A DNA stretch of 13,664 nucleotides, taken from positions 1 to 13,664 of the forward strand of contig CAYJXK010000027.1 of the NCBI GenBank assembly GCA_964374115.1. Direction: 5' to 3'. The position numbers and the translations under genes are program-made. Position 1 is the stretch's first letter; each line of letters opens with the position of its first letter. Under the pieces are notes generated by a model, which searched no databases, was not told the DNA's origin, and worked only from the letters and a program-made list of their open reading frames with translations. Source of the stretch: CAYJXK01 sp964374115. Lineage in GTDB: Bacteria > Patescibacteriota > Patescibacteriia > Magasanikbacterales > UBA922. Of this stretch, positions 6,569 through 11,894 are shown one piece after another.

Positions 6569-7690
6569 CTACTGTCGGACCGGCATCACGAGATAGAGAT
6601 AGTCTGTATTATTTTTTGGTCGAAATAGACAAGGACTGTCGGCGCTATTCATACAAAATACCACTTCTTCTTCCCGGATATGTTGGAGCCCCTCAAGCAG
6701 ATAGCGGTGGTTGAGGAGGATGGAGTTTTCTTCTCCTTCGGTTGTAGCGTCAATAAATGAGGCATATTCCCCTGTTTGGGCGCTCATGGAAGAAATACCT
6801 ATTGTGCCCTCGCTTTTATTCACATCAAACGAAATCGCATTCACTCCTGTCGTCGAAAAAAGGCCAGCGGCTTTTATTTTTTTCACGATCATGTCCACAG
6901 GGAAGGTGGACATGGTTTTCCACTGACTCGGAATAATTTGCCCATAATCAGGATAACTTCCTTCAATAAGCCGACTGGTCATTTCACATCCGCCGATACG
7001 AAGGAGTATCTGCCGTTCGTTGACCCCAATGACCACCTGTGTCTCCTCATGTTCGCGCGATAGAGAGAGGAGCCGAATCATCTCAAATACCGTATGCCCT
7101 GGCACAATACATGAAACAGGCTCTCCCCTCTGCGAGAGTGTTACACGTCTCTCAGAGAGGCGATAAGAGTCTGTGGCGGCAAGGAGAAGACCGCCGAAAC
7201 GCTCCCCAAAAAAACCCAGATACAAACCAGACAATTCCGGACGGATACTGGTTTTTGCCATGGCAATACTTGTCGAGGTAAGGGCATCTTTCAGCGCGCG
7301 ACCATCGAGGGTGTAGCGTGTGTGCTCCCCTACCCCCGGAATCACAGGAAAATCGTCAGCCGCGATTCCTTTTATTTTCGTACTTGAGACACCTGCTTTC
7401 AAAACCAATTCTTGTTCTTCTGTTTCCACTTCCACGTACTCTTCTGTAAGAAGGTGCACAATGTCAGTAACTGTTTTCGCAGGCACAGTGAATGACCCCG
7501 CTTCTTCTACTTTTGCGCGAAGATCAATACGAATCGCAATCTCAAGATCGGTGGCGAGAATCTGCACTTTGGATTCTTTCACTTCAAAAAGCACGTGGGT
7601 GAGAATGGGAAGATGACTTTGTTTTTGTGCCACGTTACTCACAGCATCAAGCGCGCCCATAAAGTTTTCTTTCGTACAAGTAAATTTCAT
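6569..7690 (-). CDS. dnaN: DNA polymerase III sliding clamp (beta subunit)
   Basis: 373 residues, the normal size for DnaN. The protein forms the ring that holds the replicative polymerase on DNA. Family signatures in order: an MKFTCTKENF start, LPILTHVLFE, ATDLEI, RPELSGLYL in the second domain, ATDSYRLSE, RLIEGSYPDY in the third, and the C-terminal MPVRQ close to the canonical MPMR(L/I). ATG 7690 gives the family N-terminus; the open frame continues 23 codons upstream without homology. No Shine-Dalgarno precedes the start; instead the repeated CTA/ACT triplets of the origin unwinding element run right up to it. dnaA lies upstream on the same strand across 397 bp. recF and gyrB, common next genes, are not here; the PBP gene converges instead. 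Confidence 0.97.
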   Translation of the reverse strand: MKFTCTKENFMGALDAVSNVAQKQSHLPILTHVLFEVKESKVQILATDLEIAIRIDLRAKVEEAGSFTVPAKTVTDIVHLLTEEYVEVETEEQELVLKAGVSSTKIKGIAADDFPVIPGVGEHTRYTLDGRALKDALTSTSIAMAKTSIRPELSGLYLGFFGERFGGLLLAATDSYRLSERRVTLSQRGEPVSCIVPGHTVFEMIRLLSLSREHEETQVVIGVNERQILLRIGGCEMTSRLIEGSYPDYGQIIPSQWKTMSTFPVDMIVKKIKAAGLFSTTGVNAISFDVNKSEGTIGISSMSAQTGEYASFIDATTEGEENSILLNHRYLLEGLQHIREEEVVFCMNSADSPCLFRPKNNTDYLYLVMPVRQ

Positions 7691-7699
7691 ATATGATGA

Positions 7700-7737
7700 T
7701 AGTAGTAGATAGTAGGTCCTGTGAGGAAGGTGGATAA
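7700..7737 (-). other. Candidate origin unwinding module: DnaA box plus DnaA-trios
   Basis: Read in the dnaA-to-dnaN direction: a near-consensus DnaA box TTATCCACC (7737-7729, eight of nine), a moderately GC-rich 13-bp spacer, then CTACTATCTACTACTA and ATCATCAT up to the dnaN start. On the opposite strand this gives TAG at 7700, 7703 and 7706, one A, then TAG at 7710 and 7713. This is the order box, GC segment, DnaA-trio described for the Bacillus subtilis origin, where the trios load DnaA onto single strands, also between dnaA and dnaN. The degenerate 9-mer TGTGAGGAA (7720-7728) abuts the box. Confidence 0.65.
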
Positions 7738-8032
7738 GTGAGAAAAAGATGAGACTCACGCGATTTTTCCTGGGGACTTTTTTTTTGTGTTGTGTTGAAG
7801 AAATGGGGGGAAAATTAGGATGAAGTGTGTATTATTTTTTTCTTTCTTTTTTTGTGTTGATATGGTGGGGACGAGATGTGTTTTTTTGAAGAGTATTTCC
7901 ACATGTTGTCACCATGATATCCGTCTCAGCGCCTGTCTCACAAGTCCATATTCTCCTGCAAATCATACCTGTTGGCTGCAAACTGTGTATCGCTCGTCGC
8001 AATACTATTGAGTATTACTCCTCGCTCCGCGC

Positions 8033-8061
8033 GGTTTTCGCTCAAAATGTATGGTTTTCGC
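8033..8061. repeat. Pair of GGTTTTCGC direct repeats behind dnaA
   Basis: GGTTTTCGC occurs at 8033-8041 and again at 8053-8061, exactly 20 bp apart, just beyond the dnaA stop codon. Two helical turns of spacing could place a bound protein on one face. Only two copies are present. Confidence 0.45.
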
Positions 8062-8087
8062 GACGAAAGAGACTGATGAGATAGGCG

Positions 8088-9473
8088 CTAAGAATTGAGA
8101 GATTCCGCGTATAATTGTTGTTTGATCATCTCGATATCTTGTTTTACTTTGAGTTCGTTTTCTATTTCTGAAATAATTTTTGTATGTGCGTGCATCGCAG
8201 TGGTGTGATCGCGGCCACCAAGCTCGTCGCCAATTGCGGGGTACGACATTTTAAGTTCCTCTCGAAGGAGATACATAATGATTTGTCGCGGGAAAGAAAG
8301 CCTTTTTTCCCGGCTTTTTCCTTTGATGTCCTCGGTACTGAGATCATAAAATTGTGTGACCGTGAGAAGGACATCTTTCGGGGTTGCGGATTTGCGCATG
8401 GTTTGTGCCTCGAAGCTCGTGAGCACTGATCGAACAGAGTCTTTTGTAGGTTGTATGTTTTTGAGCTCGTGAAAGGCGATAATTTTATTGAGCGCCCCTT
8501 CGAGTTCTCGGATGTTGCTTTGTACGGTGACGGCAATCACTTGCGCTAGTTCTTCTGGCAGAAAAAATTTTTTTTCTTGGGCTTTGGCTTGAACGATGGC
8601 GGCGCGTGTTTCAAGATCGGGCGCAGAAATGTCTACGATCATTCCCCACTCCATTCTACTGCGCAGGCGATCTTCGAGCGTGGGGATGGCCTTGGGTTGC
8701 CGATCGCTTGTGAGAACCACCTGCTTATTGTGCTGATGGAGTTCGTTGAACGTGTGGAAGAATTCTTCCTGGGTCTGTTCCTTGCCTCCGATAAATTGAA
8801 TATCATCAATGAGCAGGAGATCTACGTTACGGTAGCGATCTTTGAATTCCTTGGCTCTCCCCTCTTTGATCGAAGAGACAAATTCATTGGTAAATTTTTC
8901 TGATGTCACGTAGAGGATTTTTATTTGAGGATTTTTTTCAATCATGGCGTGCGCAATGGCTTGTATAAGATGTGTTTTCCCAAGCCCCACCCCTCCGTAG
9001 ATAAAAAGTGGATTGTATGCCTCTCCAGGACGCGAGGCCACCGCCTCTGCGGCCGCGCGGGCAAGTTCGTTGCCTTTACCGACAATAAAAGAAGAAAAGG
9101 TATATTTTGGGTTAAGTCCAAGACGGAGCGCTGTGGTCTTGGACATATTCGTATTCATCTGTGTTGCAGTGTGTTGAATAAGCGTGGTGGAGATGAGCGC
9201 GCATTCCTTTTCTTCAACATTTTTGATATTTTCGACGCAATAGTCTATTTTTTTGACGGGTTTGCCAGTCACTCGCTCAAGAGTGCGGATAATATCTGAG
9301 TGATATTTTTTTTCAAGCCAGCTCTGTGTAAAAGCATTGGGAACGCAAATCATCACCTCACCCGATTCATATTTGATGATGCCTGTGTGTTTGAACCATG
9401 TGGTGAAGTTGGCTTTTGACACCTTGAGCTCAAAGTCTGCAAGAACCGCTTGCCAAATTTCGTAATTCGTCAT
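8088..9473 (-). CDS. dnaA: Chromosomal replication initiator protein DnaA
   Basis: 461 residues, full length. Domain I (about 1-80) carries the IWQAVLADFE and FTTWFKHT segments; a variable linker follows to about 120. The AAA+ core starts at YTFSSFIVGKGNELA and has Walker A GGVGLGKT at 160-167, Walker B LLLIDD at 219-224, and the sensor and arginine segment TLEDRLRSRMEWG. Domain IV ends with PRQIIMYLLREE and the DNA-box-reading signature GGRDHTTAMHAHTKI. DnaA binds the boxes seen on both sides of its gene and opens the origin. ATG 9473 gives the family N-terminus and has no Shine-Dalgarno. Boxes in its own promoter (9529-9568) suggest autoregulation. It runs in the same direction as dnaN and diverges from rpmH-rnpA. 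Confidence 0.98.
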   Translation of the reverse strand: MTNYEIWQAVLADFELKVSKANFTTWFKHTGIIKYESGEVMICVPNAFTQSWLEKKYHSDIIRTLERVTGKPVKKIDYCVENIKNVEEKECALISTTLIQHTATQMNTNMSKTTALRLGLNPKYTFSSFIVGKGNELARAAAEAVASRPGEAYNPLFIYGGVGLGKTHLIQAIAHAMIEKNPQIKILYVTSEKFTNEFVSSIKEGRAKEFKDRYRNVDLLLIDDIQFIGGKEQTQEEFFHTFNELHQHNKQVVLTSDRQPKAIPTLEDRLRSRMEWGMIVDISAPDLETRAAIVQAKAQEKKFFLPEELAQVIAVTVQSNIRELEGALNKIIAFHELKNIQPTKDSVRSVLTSFEAQTMRKSATPKDVLLTVTQFYDLSTEDIKGKSREKRLSFPRQIIMYLLREELKMSYPAIGDELGGRDHTTAMHAHTKIISEIENELKVKQDIEMIKQQLYAESLNS

Positions 9474-9515
9474 AGTGAAGGAATTTTATCACAAGAACCA
9501 AAATAAAAACTGCTT

Positions 9516-9521
9516 ATTATA
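9516..9521 (-). promoter_or_regulatory. dnaA -10 element
   Basis: Minus strand TATAAT (9521-9516) would start transcription near 9509, about 36 nt before ATG 9473. No good -35 is seen 17 bp upstream; DnaA-box-like sequence lies there instead. A second candidate, TAAAAT (9488-9483), would give a nearly leaderless message. Confidence 0.5.
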
Positions 9522-9528
9522 GGAAAAA

Positions 9529-9568
9529 AGTGAATAAGGTGGGGAAAAAGTGTGGATGATGGGGATAA
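9529..9568 (+). promoter_or_regulatory. DnaA boxes between dnaA and rpmH
   Basis: Three box-like 9-mers on the plus strand: AGTGAATAA (9529-9537, seven of nine against TGTGGATAA), TGTGGATGA (9551-9559, eight of nine) and TGGGGATAA (9560-9568, eight of nine), the last two in direct contact. They lie between the dnaA -10 and the rpmH promoter, so DnaA bound here could control both genes. Confidence 0.65.
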
Positions 9569-9569
9569 C

Positions 9570-9599
9570 TTGACCGGTGAATCTATTTGATGATATCAT
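9570..9599 (+). promoter_or_regulatory. Promoter of rpmH-rnpA
   Basis: TTGACC (9570-9575), an 18-bp spacer and TATCAT (9594-9599), five of six in each hexamer. Start near 9606 gives a leader of about 32 nt. The -10 is part of the palindrome ATGATATCAT (9590-9599), the same 10-mer found over the methyltransferase -10. Confidence 0.55.
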
Positions 9600-9637
9600 G
9601 ACATCATCACTAGTAAAATAGATAAAAAGTCTTGTAT

Positions 9638-9814
9638 ATGCCAAAAAGAACGTATCAGCCAAAAAAGAGAAAACGCGCAAAAACCCATGGGTTTCTCGAG
9701 AGAATGAAGACAAAAAACGGGCGGGATGTCCTCAAAAGACGTCGGGACAAAGGAAGAAAGAAACTCACCGTCAGTGATGAGCGGAAAGGGAAACTTCAAA
9801 GAAAGAAAAGATAA
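9638..9814 (+). CDS. rpmH: 50S ribosomal protein bL34
   Basis: 58 residues, highly basic, with the family pattern KRTYQPKKRKRAKTHGFLERM, then KNGRDVLKRRRDKGRKKLTV. It binds 23S rRNA in the large subunit. Common bL34 proteins end soon after the RKxLTV motif at about 44-46 residues; this one continues with a basic tail (DERKGKLQRKKR), about a dozen residues longer. ATG 9638 gives the family start; no Shine-Dalgarno is visible. It is followed after 37 bp by rnpA, the classic pair, and diverges from dnaA, while in many bacteria the order is rnpA-rpmH-dnaA with rpmH also divergent. Confidence 0.95.
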   Translation: MPKRTYQPKKRKRAKTHGFLERMKTKNGRDVLKRRRDKGRKKLTVSDERKGKLQRKKR

Positions 9815-9851
9815 TTGGCTCTGTTTGGTCCAAAATCCCCTTTCTCTTCCT

Positions 9852-10232
9852 ATGCTTTCAGATCAATATCGTTTGCGCCATAGCCGAGACATTGCTCTTC
9901 TTTTTGAGAAAGGACGACTAGTGCATGGTGGCAGAGTGCAGGCAAAAGTTCTTAAAATTGATAAAATACTTATGGATAAGCGAGGGTACAGAGCATTGGA
10001 TCTCAAAATTGCGTGCATTGTGGGTATGAAAGTAAGTAAAAAAGCCGTGGAAAGGAATAAAATCCGTCGCCAGATGAGGGAATCCATACGGCTTCTTCTC
10101 AAAGACAAAAGAATCTCCGGTGGATACCTTATTGGCTTTTTTGCGACCCCAAAGGCTCTTGAAACATCATTTGTTGATATACAAAGAGAAATAATTAATA
10201 TTCTCAAAAAACTTAATATTTTAGCTGTATAA
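9852..10232 (+). CDS. rnpA: Ribonuclease P protein component
   Basis: 126 residues, the basic protein that helps RNase P RNA mature tRNA 5' ends. The N-terminal LSDQYRLRHSRDIALLFEKG fits the family, and the RNR motif appears as RNKIRRQMRE at 68-77, followed by the LLLKDKRISGGYLIGFFATP region. ATG 9852 is chosen because it gives the family N-terminus; an open frame extends 42 codons upstream over rpmH in another phase and is not expected to be coding. The bases before the start are pyrimidine-rich with no Shine-Dalgarno, so translation may be coupled to rpmH. yidD and yidC, which usually follow, are absent; origin-like DNA comes next. Confidence 0.93.
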   Translation: MLSDQYRLRHSRDIALLFEKGRLVHGGRVQAKVLKIDKILMDKRGYRALDLKIACIVGMKVSKKAVERNKIRRQMRESIRLLLKDKRISGGYLIGFFATPKALETSFVDIQREIINILKKLNILAV

Positions 10233-10264
10233 AGATTAAAATTTTATATTTCCCTTCTTCTGTT

Positions 10265-10326
10265 TGTATAGATTATTCTATACAGTGTGGATAACTTTGT
10301 GGGTAAGTGGGTAAAAATGTGGATAA
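10265..10326 (+). other. DnaA-box array next to AT-rich DNA, likely part of oriC
   Basis: Four boxes on one strand: TGTGGATAA (10286-10294, perfect), TGTGGGTAA (10298-10306), AGTGGGTAA (10306-10314) and TGTGGATAA (10318-10326, perfect). Starts are 12, 8 and 12 bp apart. An inverted repeat TGTATAG/CTATACA (10265-10284) abuts the first box. About 95 bp of very AT-rich sequence follows (10327-10422), with TTTTCGAAAA and a GTATA/TATAC pair. Together with the module next to dnaN this looks like one half of a split origin. Confidence 0.75.
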
Positions 10327-10422
10327 GTACATTTTTGTATAAACTAGTGTATACTTTTCGAAAACAGTAAATAATACGAAATTTTGCTTATTTTAGAATA
10401 AAAATTGAGTTATACCCCTCTA

Positions 10423-10451
10423 TTGACACATAAAGAGAAAGGTGGTATACT
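10423..10451 (+). promoter_or_regulatory. Strong promoter of the structured RNA
   Basis: TTGACA (10423-10428), a spacer of exactly 17 bp ending in TGG, and TATACT (10446-10451). This is the best sigma-70-type promoter on the plus strand of the window. Start expected near 10458. Confidence 0.85.
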
Positions 10452-10457
10452 AAAATA

Positions 10458-10868
10458 GTGCTAAAAATGTTCTTTCTCACTAGTCTATTGTCCGTAACGG
10501 TTTTACCGGCTTATGGGCAATGATTACCCTCCTAACTACTCTCTATTCCAGGCTTACCCTTAATCCGCCTCTGGCGGATTCAAAACCAATACCAAAAAGG
10601 GTAAAAAAAGAGGCAAGTCTGGAATGTGCGGTGCCTTCCAACACTTACGTCGTGTGCTCCCATGCCATGACGTCGGAAGTCTCCACCTCGGAGTGGTTGA
10701 AGGGTCCTTTCCCTGTGACAGTTTTGTCGCAGTCAGACGATGAGAATTTTTGACTCGTCCGCGTCGGCGGACGGATGAAAGATATCTCATCGTCTGATTC
10801 GGCACCGTCTAGGGATCGAAGCCGATCAGCCATTCATTACCAAGGGCCGCGATCGGCTTTTTGTTTTT
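10458..10868 (+). ncRNA. Putative structured non-coding RNA, about 410 nt, unassigned
   Basis: A strong promoter and an intrinsic terminator bracket a region with no convincing protein. Visible helices: ATTCCAGGCTT (10545-10555) with AAGTCTGGAAT (10615-10625), 11 pairs including one G-U, stacked on ACCCT/AGGGT (10556-10560 and 10598-10602) and enclosing AATCCGCC/GGCGGATT (10562-10580, TCT loop). ACGTC/GACGT is a possible stem inside 10647-10672. CTGTGACA/TGTCGCAG (10713-10732, GTTT loop) is followed without a gap by a perfect 13-bp helix (10733-10745 with 10785-10797) enclosing CGTCCGC/GCGGACG (10756-10773). The terminator stem ends the RNA. I see no tRNA-like ends (tmRNA), no ACAGAA or other conserved RNase P core, and no SRP or 6S features. 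The position beside the DnaA-box array could be chance or meaningful. The presence of an RNA gene is well supported; its class is unknown. Confidence 0.7.
10819..10868 (+). terminator. Terminator of the structured RNA
   Basis: AAGCCGATC (10819-10827) pairs with GATCGGCTT (10851-10859) around a 23-nt loop, followed by a T-rich run TTTTTTGTTTTT. Nine perfect pairs. Confidence 0.8.
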
Positions 10869-10878
10869 ATTTATGTTC

Positions 10879-10908
10879 TTGATTTTCCATGGGGGGGTGT
10901 GTTATACT
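10879..10908 (+). promoter_or_regulatory. Promoter of the dksA-like/lspA/comM string
   Basis: TTGATT (10879-10884), an 18-bp spacer and TATACT (10903-10908); start near 10915. A second -10-like hexamer, TATAGT (10928-10933), lies close to ATG 10942 and could give a leaderless message. Confidence 0.6.
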
Positions 10909-10941
10909 ATGGGCGTTTTTCAGTTAGTATAGTACACATGT

Positions 10942-11346
10942 ATGGCAATAGACACACAACTCCCTTTGCACTCCCACACCCAAACATTTCTCTCCGAGAT
11001 GAAGCAGGCGCTTGAACAAGAACAAAAGCGACTTTTGAGTGAGCTTTCAAAATTTGCTGTGAAAGATCCTCACACAGAAGGGAATTACAACGCACTGATT
11101 CCACAATATGGTGATGAAGAAGATGATAATGCGAGGGAAGTGGCCGAGTTTACCGCCAATAAACCACTAGAGATTGCACTCGAGAATACACTGCGGGATA
11201 TTACATCGGGATTGCAGCGAATAGAAGAGGGAACATATGGTGTTTGCAAATATTGTGAACAGACGATTGATGAGAAGCGTTTGCGCGCTCGTCCTACCTC
11301 GAGTTCATGTGTGAGTTGTAAAAAAACAATTACACAGGAAGTGTGA
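10942..11346 (+). CDS. TraR/DksA-family zinc-finger protein
   Basis: 134 residues. The N-terminal half (about 15-95) is a predicted coiled coil with an acidic stretch (YGDEEDDNA, 56-64). The C-terminus holds a C4 zinc finger: cysteines 102, 105, 123 and 126 (CKYC and CVSC, 17 residues apart), within the family context RIEEGTYGVCKYC and RLRARPTSSSC. DksA proteins enter the RNA polymerase secondary channel and adjust transcription together with ppGpp; here that is family knowledge. Classical DksA has an Asp-x-x-Asp-Ala tip in the coiled coil; a DDNA is present at 61-64, in a place that might correspond. ATG 10942 is used; an out-of-phase ATG is at 10938 and no Shine-Dalgarno is seen. lspA follows after 49 bp. 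Confidence 0.85.
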   Translation: MAIDTQLPLHSHTQTFLSEMKQALEQEQKRLLSELSKFAVKDPHTEGNYNALIPQYGDEEDDNAREVAEFTANKPLEIALENTLRDITSGLQRIEEGTYGVCKYCEQTIDEKRLRARPTSSSCVSCKKTITQEV

Positions 11347-11352
11347 TCAAAC

Positions 11353-11382
11353 ATGGTTCATGGCGCACAGAGCATGGATCAT
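11353..11382 (+). repeat. Hairpin between the dksA-like gene and lspA
   Basis: ATGGTTCATG (11353-11362) pairs with CATGGATCAT (11373-11382), ten pairs with two G-U, around GCGCACAGAG. No T run follows, so it is not a terminator. It sits 13 nt before the lspA start and may affect processing or translation. Confidence 0.5.
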
Positions 11383-11395
11383 AAACAAGACATGT

Positions 11396-11845
11396 ATGGG
11401 TGATAGAAGAACCCGTCTGATATTTCTCTTTGGAATAAGCGGGTTTTTGTTTTTATTGGATCAATATATAAAATACTTTTTTTTCCATCACGCAAATACT
11501 TCTTTTTTGTATACACGTTGGTTGGGATGGCAGTATTTTCAAAATTCAGGCATTGCGTTTAGTGTGCCGTTTTCTCGTTTGTTTCTTCTTCTTTTTACTC
11601 CGCTTGTTTTGTGTTGGCTTTTGTATGCATTGGTACGATACAAGTATGTTGGTTTTTTTTTGATTTTCATTGGCGCGCTGTCCAATTTTGTTGATCGCGC
11701 ATGGCATGGATTTACGATTGATTATTTTCGCATCTTTACGTCGATCATAAATATGAGCGACGTACTTATTGTGGTGGGAGCAGTGATGGTGGTGTGGGGG
11801 GAGATGAAGAGAAGATGTGTTGTGGGCGAAGGAAAAAGTGACTGA
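11396..11845 (+). CDS. lspA: Lipoprotein signal peptidase (signal peptidase II)
   Basis: 149 residues with four hydrophobic segments. This inner-membrane aspartyl protease cuts lipidated pre-lipoproteins before the modified cysteine. Family blocks in order: LDQYIKYF (21-28), FQNSGIAFS (48-56), GALSNFVDR (93-101) with the first catalytic aspartate at 100, FTIDYF, and NMSDVLI (119-125) with the second at 122. ATG 11396 puts a short basic segment ahead of the first membrane helix; an in-frame ATG at 11360 overlaps the upstream hairpin and is less likely. No Shine-Dalgarno. A direct substrate is the small lipoprotein at 193-489. It lies in a same-strand string with the dksA-like gene and comM, 49 bp from each. 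Confidence 0.93.
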   Translation: MGDRRTRLIFLFGISGFLFLLDQYIKYFFFHHANTSFLYTRWLGWQYFQNSGIAFSVPFSRLFLLLFTPLVLCWLLYALVRYKYVGFFLIFIGALSNFVDRAWHGFTIDYFRIFTSIINMSDVLIVVGAVMVVWGEMKRRCVVGEGKSD

Positions 11846-11876
11846 ATGGCGATTGGGAGAGCGCATCAGATACGGA

Positions 11877-11891
11877 AACTTGCTACAAGTT
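11877..11891 (+). repeat. Hairpin immediately before the comM start
   Basis: AACTTG (11877-11882), CTA loop, CAAGTT (11886-11891), a perfect 6-bp stem three bases before ATG 11895, in the place a ribosome binding site would occupy. No Shine-Dalgarno is present. Confidence 0.5.
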
Positions 11892-11894
11892 AAT

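Larger units (their letters stand above)
7691..8087. other. dnaA-dnaN intergenic region
   Basis: This 397-bp stretch has no convincing gene. Next to dnaN it holds the DnaA-box and DnaA-trio module (7700-7737). The middle (about 7775-7890) has long T/G-rich tracts on the plus strand, with weak box-like sites TGTTGATAT (7855-7863) and ATTTCCACA (7895-7903), each seven of nine. AATACT/AGTATT (8001-8016) is a hairpin with an ATTG loop. Next to dnaA are two direct repeats (8033-8061). No clear terminator for dnaA was seen. Confidence 0.6.

Noticed and set aside
7820..8011. 63-residue plus-strand frame between dnaA and dnaN
   Set aside because: Phe/Cys-rich from a T-rich tract, no ribosome binding site, no domain, and located in the origin gap.
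10463..10474. 12-mer AAAAATGTTCTT shared by the RNA 5' end and the inverted repeat at 13481-13569
   Set aside because: Matches of this length, AT-rich, are expected by chance in a window of this size, so no link is claimed. The same holds for TTTTGAGCGAAAA shared between 13487-13499 and the minus strand at 8047-8035.
10520..10753. 77-residue open frame inside the proposed RNA
   Set aside because: No ribosome binding site, codon choice unlike the neighbours, no recognisable domain, and the frame runs through several strong RNA helices. A non-coding RNA explains the region better, although a small protein is not fully excluded.
10458..10868. tmRNA, RNase P RNA, SRP RNA or 6S RNA
   Set aside because: The stretch AGAGGCAAGTCTGG recalls the RNase P element GAGGAAAGTCCGG, but the partner ACAGAA region and other conserved segments are missing. 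No tRNA-like ends with a T-arm or tag sequence (tmRNA), no SRP core, and no single long bulged rod as in 6S RNA.
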